From contig NC_047071.1 in assembly GCF_902459465.1 (NCBI RefSeq), positions 7,830,098 to 7,894,097 of the forward strand: a stretch of DNA of 64,000 bases. Reading direction: 5' to 3'. The stretch is from Asterias rubens. Lineage: Eukaryota > Echinodermata > Asteroidea > Forcipulatida > Asteriidae. This document shows positions 42,262 to 54,270 of this stretch, piece by piece (the stretch's first letter is position 1; every line of letters starts with the position of its first letter). The translations under genes were made by a program, and so were the position numbers. The notes under the pieces were generated by a model that was not told the origin of the DNA, ran no database searches, and saw only the letters and a list, made by a program, of their open reading frames with translations.

Positions 42262-42832
42262 AATGCCAAGGGCCCACCAGCCATTCGATCATCAGGAACC
42301 TTGTTGGGGGAACAACTACTGGAAGTTTGAACTAAGTCGTCAGGAATGCACAGTCCTGTTTTGAGTAGTGACCTTTTGCTCCCCATCTGCATGATACAAC
42401 ATGCGGTACTTGGAAATTCTGACACTGTTTTGTGATGGACACACACGAGAATGAAGGAGCCAGCAAGGCTACTTGAAGGCTTGTTCCAAGAATGTTGCTT
42501 CACACACAAGGGAGAACTGTGTTTATTTGGCAATTATGTACTTGGCAGTTATAAATCTGGTTTTCAACACTTTGGAAGTCCAATTTCAACATTTGTACCT
42601 GAGCTGTGCAATTTGCGTTTTAGGTGACACTCGCACCTTCTCCCAAAAATGGCAGGCCATGAGCAGAGTCAACAGATTGTGGTCTGACGTCAGTGCTAGG
42701 GATCTACATGTAGTGGAAAAGGCCTGTAATCCCATACCTCAAGCACAGCAGCTCTTGTTTGTATCAAAGAAACAGCCTTATAACTGAACAAAATAACAAT
42801 ACTTGCCATTTCACCGTTATGTAGGAAACAAT
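42262..42832 (+). other. Probable DCP2 3' UTR
   Basis: Unique sequence after the stop. No AATAAA is close; one at 44627 is distant. Some short antisense ORFs have no family features. Confidence 0.45.
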
Positions 42833-42978
42833 GGAGGACTTTCGGGACGCTAGGTGGCAGCAGACTGACCAGGTAAATCCATTGTTCTTGATACAGTGCG
42901 CATGCTCAGAACTAGGTAAACAATGGAAATTTACCTGGTAAGTCTGCTGCCACCTACATAGGGTTACAAAGTCTCCCA
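42833..42978. mobile_element. Foldback MITE (GGTGGCAGCAGACTGACC)
   Basis: CTAGGTGGCAGCAGACTGAC with CAGGTAAATCCATTGTT is inverted at AACAATGGAAATTTACCTG and AAGTCTGCTGCCACCTA. Outer parts also pair (GGAGGACTTTC with AAAGTCTCCC). Confidence 0.85.
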
Positions 42979-43112
42979 TTAGTATCGATGGAGCTACATG
43001 TAACTGACTGGCACCTAAACACTTTTCCCTTTATTTTGTACTGATTCTCAATGCCATTCTCAATTAAGTTTCTTTTCTAGTTACATGTATTGTAGGCATA
43101 TTGGGAAGTTGA

Positions 43113-43500
43113 AGGGACCCATTGCCTTGGATCGGGCGAGTTGGTCTATGAAAAGCATTTGAAACTGTTTATTATAATATGCAGTATGGTTAGAAAGATG
43201 TTTTAAAAGTAGAATATAACAATCCACATAAATATGCTTCGAAATTGCATGGTTTTCCTTGTACGCCATGAACTAATACGGCACACCATTTTGTGGTGTC
43301 AAATTTTTGACTCCATAAAATGGCCGACCGTGTTATTTCGCTAAGTATAAGGAAAACCGCGCAATTTCGATGCATGTTTGTGTGGATCGTTATATTCTAC
43401 TTTTAAAACATCTTTCTAACCATACATGCCTTATGCATTTCATAACAAATGGTTTCAAACACTTTTCATGGACCAACTCGGCCAATCCCTAAAGCTTCAC
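43113..43500. mobile_element. F2 foldback MITE, copy 3
   Basis: Complete copy. CCTTGGATCGGGCGAGTTGG is inverted near CCAACTCGGCCAATCC. The centre is GTCAAATTTTTGACTCC. Same family as 28654 and 35005. Confidence 0.85.
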
Positions 43501-44084
43501 GCTTTTTCTTTAAAGCATGGACATGTGCGTACATCGTCATAAAAGGTACCTTATTCGCTTAGCTATGTGTTGGCAACACTAGAAAGACTGCCTAGTTGTT
43601 TTCTGAATCGGGTAAAGAAACAATGTTAACAAAGTTTCTATTTTGACAAGATTTTTATGGAAATGTTTTTAAACTAGTTTTTCTTCTGACGCACCCCTAA
43701 AAGGAGCGTTTAGTAATTGATGTTTGTGCCCCTCTTCCCTAAAAAGTTGAGCTTCTACAGGAACGGCAACAAGAAACTTTAAAGGAGTAAAATGTTGTAC
43801 GTTTAATGCAATATCTATTAGCATAACCTCTCTAATGTTTGTAGGCTTATTGTTAGTAGGCTTGTGCTTGACTTGTTATGAACACCCAACTAATGCCATA
43901 ACCATAATGCGGTCTACTTTGTATTTTGCCACTAAAACACTCAAAATTGTCCACATGCCTGCATTCAAAGAAGCACCTTCCAAGAGTCACTATTTTGAAC
44001 TCTGTTTTGTTTTGTTTTTTGTATCTACACGTAGCCCCTACAATGTAAACCCTTTCACTATTCAGACCTATTTTTATGGAGTTG
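43501..44084. other. Intergenic, nothing recognised
   Basis: AT-rich unique sequence with no splice-bounded open frame that I can support. Confidence 0.4.
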
Positions 44085-44092
44085 GTACAAAT

Positions 44093-44385
44093 CATAGAGT
44101 TATATATAAGAACTAGAGGGCGCACGAGTGATGCTTCGTGCACAATCGCCACGGGACCGCAAGATGACAAGCACGTCATTCTGCACGCGCGTTGATATGA
44201 AATACACGTTTGAGGTTTTTTTTATTGAACGCTCACGCGATGCTGTTTGTTCAACTTACAAAATGGCCGCACAAACAAACGCTGTGAGATGCCAGTTTTG
44301 TCAACTTAGAAAATGGCCGCCTGCGCGCATGCCGGAGCGCGTATATAGGCCAGTGCGCCCTCTAGTTCTTATATATAACTCTATG
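44093..44385. mobile_element. hAT-like MITE with 8-bp target duplication
   Basis: Perfect 33-bp TIRs start CATAGAGTTATATATAAG at the left and are inverted at the right. The 8-mer GTACAAAT flanks both sides (44085-44092; 44386-44393), the duplication size of hAT transposons. The interior has a partly repeated unit with AAAATGGCCGC. Confidence 0.92.
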
Positions 44386-44393
44386 GTACAAAT

Positions 44394-44988
44394 GAATATT
44401 ATGTGCTCATGGTCCCATTTAAAGCACAGAACTCTGTGGTAAACAGCGCCATGAAATTGGGACGTGGTTCTCTTTAATTAGTGAACCATTGTAAAGGTTG
44501 TTGACTTCACCGATGGTGACAGTGACTGATTACATGTATTAAGTTTGCTTGATTAGTTTTAAAGTTTATCAAATATTGTGTACAGTTAATTTAGTTTTGT
44601 CTGTTGTGGGGCTGGTTGGTTTTTACAATAAAGCAGTTTTTATGAGTATTTTTATACCCAGTGATAAAATGCATCACTCAAATTGTTAACTGCATGTATT
44701 TTGAAGTTTAATTTTATTTCAAGATTACTTAAACATTCATTTGGTTTTACATACACAGCTCAATTTGACAAAAAATTACACAAGAGCTTGAAGCTCAAAC
44801 TGTTTAACTATATTACAAGACAAGAATCTTAGTAAGAATACTTGACATTTGTACAGAGTTTAACATGACTGCTGGCTTTGCAGTTAACTGACCAAGAGCT
44901 AAAATCACTGGCCTCAGGCCTGGGGTCCAGTGTCAAATTGAAGCCCCAACATATTTTTGTCATTATTACATGAAGCAGCATTCTCCCT
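44394..44988. other. Intergenic, AATAAA at 44627
   Basis: Unique AT-rich sequence. ACAATAAAGC at about 44626 is a possible distal poly(A) signal for a long DCP2 3' UTR, unproven. Confidence 0.35.
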
Positions 44989-45373
44989 TAAAGGCAGTGA
45001 ACACTATTGGTAATTACTCAAAATAATTATTAGCATAAAACCTTACATGGTAATGAGTAATTGGCAGAGGTTGATAAAACATTGTGAGAAACAGCTCCCT
45101 CTGAAGTGACCTACATGTAGTTTTGAGAAAGAAGTAGTTTTCCACGAATTTGATTTCGAGACCTCAAGTTTAGAATTTTAGGTCTTGAAATCAAGCATCA
45201 GAAAGCACACAACTTTGGCGTTTTTTTCTTTCATTATTAACTCGCAACTTCAGCGACCGATGATTGAGCTCAAATTTTCACAGGTTTGTTATTTTATGCA
45301 TATGTTGAGATATGTACACCAACTGTGAAGACTAGTCTTGGACAATATTACCAATAGTGTCCACTGTCTTTAA
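44989..45373 (-). mobile_element. F1 MITE
   Basis: Ends are GGCAGTGAACACTATTGG and CCAATAGTGTCCACTG, with a typical interior. Confidence 0.85.
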
Positions 45374-45940
45374 CAGTGGCCCGCTGGCCAAATGGCAGTT
45401 AAAACGGTCAGGTGTACAGGCTGGCTAGTACAGTGTTGAAAACCATCCTTATTTTAATATGAATTATGGCAGGCCTGTTTGCTTTGTTTTTGAAAGGGCA
45501 AGGGCACCAAGGCATTTTCTCCTTGTTAAAGGGCACACTATGAAGAAATAGTAAATTTCTATTGAAACATTTTTAAGGGCACCAAGGCAATGACCAGGGG
45601 GCATGGAGGCAATTGCCTTCATTGCCTCAGTGAAACATCAGGCCTGCTATGGACTAGTGAAAAAGCTGACAGACCAGTTAAATGAAAAGCTGACTGGTCC
45701 AGCTGGTTAGTCACTGAAAAGTAATAACTACTTTTATACTTTTTTGTACAAGCCTAAGTAAACATTGAGATTAGTCTTGTAATGAGACCTTGCACTGACA
45801 TCTAACTTTTATACTATTTGCAACACTATTTATTTTGGCAGGCTGATTGCAAATAATATGTGTACAAACAATATTTTTGTGTGCAAATACTGGGCTCAAT
45901 TTCACAAAAAGCTATGATGATTTTGAATGCCAACCGATCT
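45374..45940. other. Intergenic, nothing recognised
   Basis: Unique sequence with several AAGGGCACCAAGGCA-type phrases repeated loosely. No gene is seen. Confidence 0.4.
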
Positions 45941-46332
45941 TAAAGGCAGTGGACACTATTGGTAATTACTCAAAATAATTATTAGCATAAAACCTTTCTT
46001 GGTGACGAGTAATGGCATGAATGGGGAGAGGTTGATGGTATAAAACATTGTGAGAAACAGCTCCCTCTGAAGTGCCATAGTTTTTGAGAAAGAAGTAATT
46101 TTCCACGAATTTGATTTCGAGACCTCGGATTTAGAACTTGAGGTCTCAAAATCAATCATCTAAACGCACACAACTTCGTGTGACAAGGGCTTTTTTTTTT
46201 TATAGTTATCTCGCAACTCCGACGACCAATCAAGCTCAAATTTTCACAGGTTTGTTATTTTATGCCTATGTTGAGATACACCAACTGTGAAGGCTAGTCT
46301 TTGACAATAACCAATAGTGCCCACTGCCTTTA
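45941..46332 (-). mobile_element. F1 MITE
   Basis: Ends are GGCAGTGGACACTATTGG and CCAATAGTGCCCACTGCC. An extra GCATGAATG sits after GAGTAATG. Confidence 0.87.
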
Positions 46333-48006
46333 AAAGCTTACCAAAGTGCGATTTCACAAAGTCACAATACAAATCACTATGGTAATTAATGACGACTCCT
46401 TTTGAGATTAGATGATTCTTATTAGTGCTTGAAATCAAGCCCAGCATTTGCCTAATATGTGTATTATACACTGTATTGACCAAGTAAGACACAGGGACAA
46501 TGACCAAGATTATTGTGATGATGACGCCATCTGATGTGTCAATACAGTGCATTGTAAGAAGTGGATGGGTTTACTGTGCACGTAATATTTCATAATAAAG
46601 TTAGAGAACTTTTTGCACTGCACGAGTTCAGACTAGCCTGTTGGTTTTCTGTCAATTTTGGTTTGCTAAGATTTAAACACCTATTAATGAATAATAAAAA
46701 TTCATTGTAGGTATCTTTTTAAACAGTTTCACTATCTCTCTAACCAAAAAGATTGCATGTTTAGCAAACTTTCTTAGACAACATTTTGACTGTCGATATT
46801 TTATAATTAAAATACAAAAAAAAGTTTATGAAATATTACTACTTCCTGATAATTGTGCGTCGTCAAGGAAATAATTCATCACATTTTGTTTATAGAGGTC
46901 AAACTGGTCTGTCAAACCTAGGAAGATATCCACTAGTACGTTGAACTAAGATGTAGTACTTCAATTTCATCCCATAATGAGTGAGAACCTTTGTCTTTAT
47001 TGCAACACTTCCTTACAAAGATTCTGCCTTTTGATTTTAGTTTAGAGCGCGGTACTATTAATTAAACAACTCATAATAACCAAATGTACTACCCCATGAC
47101 AGCTGATGTACTTTCCATGGCAACAATTATACTGTACCCATAGCAACAGCAGCTTCTTGATACCTTGATGTCTAGGCACATTATAAAACAAACATTGACT
47201 GCTTTTACTCGTGCAATGGTTAAAACTACACTTCTGTGTTTCCCGGAGGTGCAGGTTTTTTTCCCTCGGCTTCACCTCAGGAAAATAAAACATGCCTAGC
47301 TAGGATCACATCAGAGAGTCATTTTAACCACCATGTAGCACTAGCACTAAAAGCAGTCAATATTTTTTTGTGTACTATCCACCACTATCAATACGAACAC
47401 AAAATTAACTTTGTTAGTTTCCAACTGAGAAAATCAGTATGTACAATGTATGATATGACGATTGCTTGCAGAACTATGCAGTTTTGTTCCGCTATCGTCT
47501 CCCGTAACGGGCGACGACGATATCGGAATGAAACCGCATAGTTCTAGGAGTAGTTGTCACCCAGGTCACTGTCGTGTCGGATTTGCTACATTTTTACCAA
47601 ATAACTAATCCTTTCTTTCACTTATTCTTGCACAACCAATCCTAATTGCCTCATTAGAGGACATGGCATAGTTTTGTCGATCAACTCAAGTCGAAAACTC
47701 AGACTGGTGTAAATCACGTTTTCCTTGTATTTGCACATTTTACTGCTTTTAAGCCTTAAGTTGTAGCACTACTCCTCCGAAAGGGACGTCATCTGTAGAG
47801 GCGAGGTCACAGTGGATGCACTGAATAATTTTGAGCAAGTTCGGGTGGTGACTATTTGTCAACCACTGGTCAATGTTCCATGCCATGGTTACCTATGAAT
47901 TGAATACATCCTGGTACCAGGCAAAATCGACCAATGCTCGACTATATAGTCGACTATAGTGCCTCACTCGAACTTGCTCTTTTGTTGTGGTGATGTGTTT
48001 ATTCAG
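46333..48006. other. Intergenic with one decayed hairpin
   Basis: Unique AT-rich sequence. It contains the hairpin at 47470-47545 and no supportable exon until 48007. Confidence 0.4.
47470..47545. repeat. Hairpin related to 28114-28188
   Basis: AGAACTATGCAGTTTTGTTC is inverted, with mismatches, at GAATGAAACCGCATAGTTCT. The outer bases CTAGGAG and the loop GCTATCGTCTC are shared with the hairpin at 28114. Confidence 0.75.
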
Positions 48007-48099
48007 GCGTGCACGCAGCAGCTAGACTATGATGTGAAGATGACCGCTGCCTCTGGACGATGTCTGAACAAAATGTTATCTGGAATCTTTGACCACTAA
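48007..48099 (+). CDS. Candidate terminal exon, unassigned
   Basis: After a GTGTTTATTCAG acceptor the frame reads ACTQQLDYDVKMTAASGRCL and NKMLSGIFDH, then TAA. The composition looks protein-like, but no family is recognised and no upstream exon is found. It would end 71 bp from the convergent gene at 48170. Confidence 0.3.
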   Translation, partial: ACTQQLDYDVKMTAASGRCLNKMLSGIFDH

Positions 48100-48169
48100 A
48101 TAACTTCTTGCCGTCCATCCATGCGGTCTATTTTAATTCCAGGTCTTCTTCTTAACCTTTGTCCCATTC

Positions 48170-48511
48170 CTATTTATCTACCGTCTCTTTGCCATCCCCG
48201 TTGGCCTCCACTCTTTGTTGCTGATCGTTCAACTCCTCCGGTGCACTCCCCTCCGCCTCATAGTCACCCTCCTCCTCCGGCGGAGAGGGGGGCTGTGGAA
48301 TGTGGAAGTTTGGGTCGTTCAGCCGGTCGAGGAAGGACGTCAGAAGTGATTTGTTCAGGTGGTCCGTCTGTGTTATTTCACGCTCGTTTTGGCTTGCATT
48401 CTCTTCTTCTGCCATGTCGTCGGTAACTTCCAATGGAACACCATTCGGTGGGCTTACCCCCGGGTTGTTTCCAGTGTTCTCAGAAGTATCCATTGACTCA
48501 CCATTCGGCAT
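48170..48511 (-). CDS. Small acidic protein, 113 residues, unassigned
   Basis: A single open frame on the minus strand from MPNGESMDTSENTG to VDK and TAG. It is acidic and disordered at both ends. The middle KSLLTSFLDRLNDPNFHIPQ looks like one amphipathic helix and a short hydrophobic motif, which argues for a real protein. The start context is AAAATGC. A possible donor (ACG/GTAGAT) near the 3' end leaves open that more exons follow. It is arranged head-to-head with the exon at 48786, 274 bp apart, suggesting a shared promoter. I do not recognise a family. Confidence 0.45.
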   Translation of the reverse strand: MPNGESMDTSENTGNNPGVSPPNGVPLEVTDDMAEEENASQNEREITQTDHLNKSLLTSFLDRLNDPNFHIPQPPSPPEEEGDYEAEGSAPEELNDQQQRVEANGDGKETVDK

Positions 48512-48785
48512 TTTTGATTTGTTTAAATTTTGTTATTTCTACACACTGTGAATTGAAACAACTCATTTACTTCCGTATAGTAGTATGCTGCACACAAACG
48601 CAAGAGGGCGCCCTTATGGAGGCCAAAAAGTGGCGACTATTGTTTCATCATGAAGGAAATCCCCCGACTTCGACCCTCCCATCCAATGTCAAGTTTTTGA
48701 GCTGATTTAATTAGTTAATTATCTGACACAGCAGTGAGGTGAGGCTGCATGCTGCTGATACTTTGCTGTATAGAACTAAGCAACC
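48512..48785. promoter_or_regulatory. Possible bidirectional promoter
   Basis: The 274 bp between divergent start codons at 48511 (minus) and 48786 (plus). No TATA box is evident for either side. The inference rests only on the head-to-head arrangement. Confidence 0.3.
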
Positions 48786-48927
48786 ATGGAGGTTGCGGCA
48801 ACGTTGTTCACCGTGAAAGAAAAAGAATGCTTTCGAAGATTTCTCTCGAAAGAATTTAACATGAGTGAGCTTCTGTCATTGGTAGAAACCATTACCAATC
48901 GAAAGATTACCGTTCAAAATAAAAATG
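48786..48927 (+). CDS. Candidate first coding exon, unassigned
   Basis: ATG in strong context (CAACCATGG) opens MEVAATLFTVKEKECFRRFL, then SKEFNMSELLSLVETITNRK, and ends in phase 1 before GTAGGC. It is helical and charged, with no family recognised. An F1 MITE lies 54 bp into the following intron. Further exons would have to lie beyond the satellite block or outside the window. Confidence 0.45.
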
Positions 48928-48980
48928 GTAGGCATAGGTGTTCATTGTATTGTTAAGTAAAAGAGTAAAGTGACATGTAT

Positions 48981-49366
48981 TAAAGGCAGTGGACACTATT
49001 GGTAATTACTCAAAATAATTATCAGCATAAAACCTTTCTTGGTGACGAGTAATGGGGAGAGGTTAATGGTATAAAACATTGTGAGAAACGGCTCCCTCTG
49101 AAGTGCCATAGTTTTCGAGAAAGAATTAATTTTCCACGAGTTTGATTTCGAGACCTCAAGTTTAGAACTTGAGGTCTCGAAATCAACCATCTAAACGCAA
49201 ACAAGTTCGTGTGACAAGGGTGTTTTTTTCTTTCATTATTATCTCACAAGTTCGTTGACCGATTGAGCTCAAATTTTCACAGGTTTGATATTTTATGCAT
49301 ATGTAGAGATACACCAACTGCGAAGGCTAGTCTTTGACAATAACCAATAGTGTCCACTGCCTTTAA
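48981..49366 (-). mobile_element. F1 MITE, well preserved
   Basis: Both TIRs are perfect (GGCAGTGGACACTATTGG and inverse). The centre hairpin CGAGACCTCAAG TTTAGAA CTTGAGGTCTCG is intact. It is the best reference copy in the window. Confidence 0.9.
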
Positions 49367-49860
49367 GTACTAGTTCTCCCATTTTTCTTCTTCCTTCGTC
49401 ATCTTCAGTATACTGTGCAGAAAATTATCCCAAACTAGCAGAGAGTGTAGCCTAGGTTGGACTCCTCCGTTGTGGCACTGACTGACGTCCTACCGTACCA
49501 GGGCTAACCGAACGGAAGCTAGCACAGTATTGGGCCCGAAATAGCCAGCCGCGTATTCCCGGAAAAACCAGCCGCGTATTCGGGAAATAGAACACATACA
49601 GTACAGGGAGGTGACAAGATTTCGCATTTTGCTCGATTCAAAACTGTAATCCGTTAGTTTAATCGAACGAATTTTGCAGTACAAGCAATACAACACAATT
49701 TTTTAATAGTTAATATTTTTATTTATTAACTATAAATTATTTTTAAGCCAAACATTATATTTAACTAATTGAAAAATAAATGAAAAAATGGGCCGCCAAA
49801 AATCGAGCCAAATCCGAGTCAGTTTGTTTGCATTATGTCTGTTTTGTACAAAATCATAGA
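49367..49860. other. Flank of the satellite block
   Basis: Unique sequence with a short direct repeat (GCCGCGTATTC, twice near 49550-49580), turning AT-rich before the satellite begins. Confidence 0.4.
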
Positions 49861-52800
49861 TTGAAAAGAATTTGTACCCTTCGTTATGATATAAAATTAA
49901 TTTTTTAGACCAGAATCTTAAAGACTGATACCATAGGCATTCAAAATAACGAAGCGTGAAAAATTGGTCCACTAATTAGTTGTTAATTAACCACAGTAAT
50001 GTATGCTATTTTCAATGAAAATGCGCACAACGGTTGACTTAAAAACTATTTGAAAAGAATTTGTACCCTTCGTTAAGATATAAAATTAATTTTTAAGACC
50101 AGAATCTTAAAGACTGATACCATAGGCACTCAAAATAACGAAGCGTCAAAAATTGATCCACTAATTAGTTGTTAATTAACCACAGGAATATATGCTATTT
50201 TCAATGAAAATGCGCACAATATAATGCAAAGCGGTTGACTTTAAAACTATTTGAAAAGAATTTGTACCCTTCGTTAAGATATAAAATTAATTTTTAAGAC
50301 CAGAATCTTAAAGACTGATACCATAGGCACTCAAAATAACGAAGCGTCAAAAATTGATCCACTAATTAGTTGTTAATTAACCACAGGAATATATGCTATT
50401 TTCAATGAAAATGCGCACAATATAATGCAAAGCGGTTGACTTTAAAACTATTTGAAAAGAATTTGTACCCTTCGTTAAGATATAAAATTAATTTTTAAGA
50501 CCAGAATCTTAAAGACTGATACCATAGGCACTCAAAATAACGAAGCGTGAAAAATTGGTCCACTAATTAGTTGTTAATTAACCACAGTAATGTATGCTAT
50601 TTTCAATGAAAATGCGCACAACGGTTGACTTAAAAACTATTTGAAAAGAATTTGTACCCTTCGTTAAGATATAAAATTAATTTTTAAGACCAGAATCTTA
50701 AAGACTGATACCATAGGCACTCAAAATAACGAAGCGTCAAAAATTGATCCACTAATTAGTTGTTAATTAACCACAGGAATATATGCTATTTTCAATGAAA
50801 ATGCGCACAATATAATGCAAAGCGGTTGACTTTAAAACTATTTGAAAAGAATTTGTACCCTTCGTTAAGATATAAAATTAATTTTTAAGACCAGAATCTT
50901 GAAGACTGATACCATAGGCACTCAAAATAACGAAGCGTGAAAAATTGGTTCACTAATTAGTTGTTAATTAACCACAGTAATAATATGCTATTTTCAATGA
51001 AAATGCGCACAATATAATGCATAGTGGTTGACTTTAAAACTATTTGAAAAGAATTTGTACCCTTCGTTAAGATATAAAATTAATTTTTAAGACCAGAATC
51101 TTAAAGACTGATACCATAGGCACTCAAAATAACGAAGCGTGAAAAATTGGTTCACTAATTAGTTGTTAATTAACCACAGTAATAATATGCTATTTTCAAT
51201 GAAAATGCGCACAATATAAATGCATAGTGGTTGACTTTAAAACTATTTGAAAAGAATTTGTACCCTTCGTTAAGATATAAAATTAATTTTTAAGACCAGA
51301 ATCTTAAAGACTGATACCATAGGCACTCAAAATAACGAAGCGTCAAAAATTGGTTCACTAATTAGTTGTTAATTAACCACAGGAATATACGCTATTTTCA
51401 ATGAAAATGCGCACAACGGTTGACTTAAAAACTATTTGAAAAGAATTTGTACCCTTCGTTATGATATAAAATTAATTTTTAAGACCAGAATCTTGAAGAC
51501 GGATACCATAGGCACTCAAAATAACGAAGCGTCAAAAATTGGTGCACTAATTAGTTGTTAATTAACCACAGTAATGTATGCTATTTTCAATGAAAATGCG
51601 CACAACGGTTGACTTAAAAACTATTTGAAAAGAATTTGTACCCTTCGTTAAGATATAAAATTAATTTTTAAGACCAGAATCTTAAAGACTGATACCATAG
51701 GCACTCAAAATAACGAAGCGTCAAAAATTGATCCACTAATTAGTTGTTAATTAACCACAGGAATATATGCTATTTTCAATGAAAATGCGCACAATATAAT
51801 GCAAAGCGGTTGACTTTAAAACTATTTGAAAAGAATTTGTACCCTTCGTTAAGATATAAAATTAATTTTTAAGACCAGAATCTTGAAGACTGATACCATA
51901 GGCACTCAAAATAACGAAGCGTGAAAAATTGGTTCACTAATTAGTTGTTAATTAACCACAGTAATAATATGCTATTTTCAATGAAAATGCGCACAATATA
52001 ATGCATAGTGGTTGACTTTAAAACTATTTGAAAAGAATTTGTACCCTTCGTTAAGATATAAAATTAATTTTTAAGACCAGAATCTTAAAGACTGATACCA
52101 TAGGCACTCAAAATAACGAAGCGTGAAAAATTGGTTCACTAATTAGTTGTTAATTAACCACAGTAATAATATGCTATTTTCAATGAAAATGCGCACAATA
52201 TAAATGCATAGTGGTTGACTTTAAAACTATTTGAAAAGAATTTGTACCCTTCGTTAAGATATAAAATTAATTTTTAAGACCAGAATCTTAAAGACGGATA
52301 CCATAGGCACTCAAAATACCGAAGCGTCAAAAATTGGTGCACTAATTAGTTGTTAATTAACCACAGGAATATACGCTATTTTCAATGAAAACACAACGGT
52401 TGACTTAAAAACTATTTGAAAAGAATTTGTACCCTTCGTTATGATATAAAATTAATTTTTAAGACCAGAATCTTAAAGACTGATACCAAAGGCACTCAAA
52501 ATAACGAAGCGTCAAAAATTGGTCCACTAATTAGTTGTTAATTAACCACAGGAATATACGCTATTTTCAATGAAAATGCGCACAACGGTTGACTTAAAAA
52601 CTATTTGAAAAGAATTTGTACCCTTCGTAATGATATAAAATTAATTTTTAAGACCAGAATCTTAAAGACTGATACCAAAGGCACTCAAAATAACGAAGCG
52701 TCAAAAATTGGTGCACTAATTAGTTGTTAATTAACCACAGTAATGTATGCTATTTTCAATGAAAACACAACGGTTGACTTAAAAACTATTTGAAAAGAAT

Positions 52801-54240
52801 TTGTACCCTTCGTTATGATATAAAATTAATTTTTTTAACCAGAATCTTTAAGACGGATACCAAAGGCACTCAAAATAACGAAGCGTCAAAAATTGGTGCA
52901 CTAATTAGTTGTTAATTAACCACAGTAATATATGCTATTTTCAATGAAAATGCGCATAGCGGTTGACTTTAAAACTATTTGAAAAGAATTTGTACCCTTC
53001 GTTATGATATAAAATTAATTTTTAAGACCAGAATCTTGAAGACTGATACCATAGGCACTCAAAATAACGAAGCGTCAAAAATTGGTCCACTAATTAGTTG
53101 TTAATTAACTACAGTAATGTATGCTATTTTCAATGAAAACACAACGGTTGACTTAAAAACTATTTGAAAAGAATTTGTACCCTTCGTTATGATATAAAAT
53201 TAATTTTTTTAACCAGAATCTTTAAGACGGATACCAAAGGCACTCAAAATAACGAAGCGTCAAAAATTGGTGCACTAATTAGTTGTTAATTAACCACAGT
53301 AATATATGCTATTTTCAATGAAAACACAACGGTTGACTTAAAAACTATTTGAAAAGAATTTGTACCCTTCGTTATGATATAAATTTAATTTTTTTAACCA
53401 GAATCTTTAAGACGGATACCAAAGGCACTCAAAATAACGAAGCGTGAAAAATTGGTCCACTAATTAATTGTTAATTAACCACAGTAATATATGCTATTTT
53501 CAATGAAAATGCGCACAACGGTTGACTTAAAAACTATTTGAAAAGAATTTGTACCCTTCGTAATGATATAAATTTAATTTTTTTAACCAGAATCTTTAAG
53601 ACTGATACCAAAGGCACTCAAAATAACGAAGCGTCAAAAATTGGTTCACTAATTAGTTTGTTAATTAACCACAGGAATATACGCTATTTTCAATGAAAAT
53701 GCGCACAACGGTTGACTTAAAAACTATTTGAAAAGAATTTGTACCCTTCGTTATGATATAAAATTAATTTTTAAGACCAGAATCTTAAAGACTGATACCA
53801 TAGGCACTCAAAATAACGAAGCGTCAAAAATTGGTCCACTAATTAGTTGTTAATTAACTACAGTAATGTATGCTATTTTCAATGAAAACACAACGGTTGA
53901 CTTAAAAACTATTTGAAAAGAATTTGTACCCTTCGTTATGAAAACAAATTCATTTTTTAGACCAGAATCTTGAAGACTGATACCATAGGCACTTAAAATA
54001 GCGAAGCGTGAAAAATTTGTCCACTAATTAGTTGTTAATTAACCTAAGTAATGAATGCTATTTTATTCAATGAAAATGCGCACAATTCAATGCATAGCGG
54101 TTGACTTTAAAACTATTTGAAAAGAATTTGTACCCTTCGTTATGATAAAAAATTAATTTTTAAGACCAGAATCTTGAAGACTGATACCATAGGCACTTCA
54201 AATAACGAACCTTGAAAAATTTGTTCACTAACTAGTTGTT
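49861..54240 (+). repeat. Satellite array, forward orientation, about 190-201-bp unit
   Basis: More than 20 units. Each has TATTTGAAAAGAATTTGTAC, CCTTCGTTA-GATATAAAAT, GACCAGAATCTTAAAGACTG, CACTCAAAATAACGAAGCGT, ACTAATTAGTTGTTAATTAA and TTTCAATGAAAATGCGCACA. Long units (201 bp) carry AATATAATGCAAAGCGG before TTGAC; short ones go straight to ACGGTTGAC. No frame is shared between units. Confidence 0.95.
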
Positions 54241-54270
54241 ATGATGTCCCATAGAGGACTATGGTGTTCC
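54241..54270. repeat. Junction with duplicated CCATAGAGGAC
   Basis: GTCCCATAGAGGAC and GTTCCATAGAGGACAGCC stand side by side where satellite changes to minisatellite. The inverse (GGCTGTCCTCTATGGAAC) is at the matching place on the right, 60203-60220. Confidence 0.8.

Noticed and set aside
48121-48426. Plus-strand 101-residue frame
   Set aside because: It is the shadow of the acidic minus-strand frame at 48170-48511, with Pro/His-rich composition from reading its complement.
49861-54240. CRISPR array
   Set aside because: Whole units repeat with small differences, there are no unique spacers, and the context is eukaryotic.
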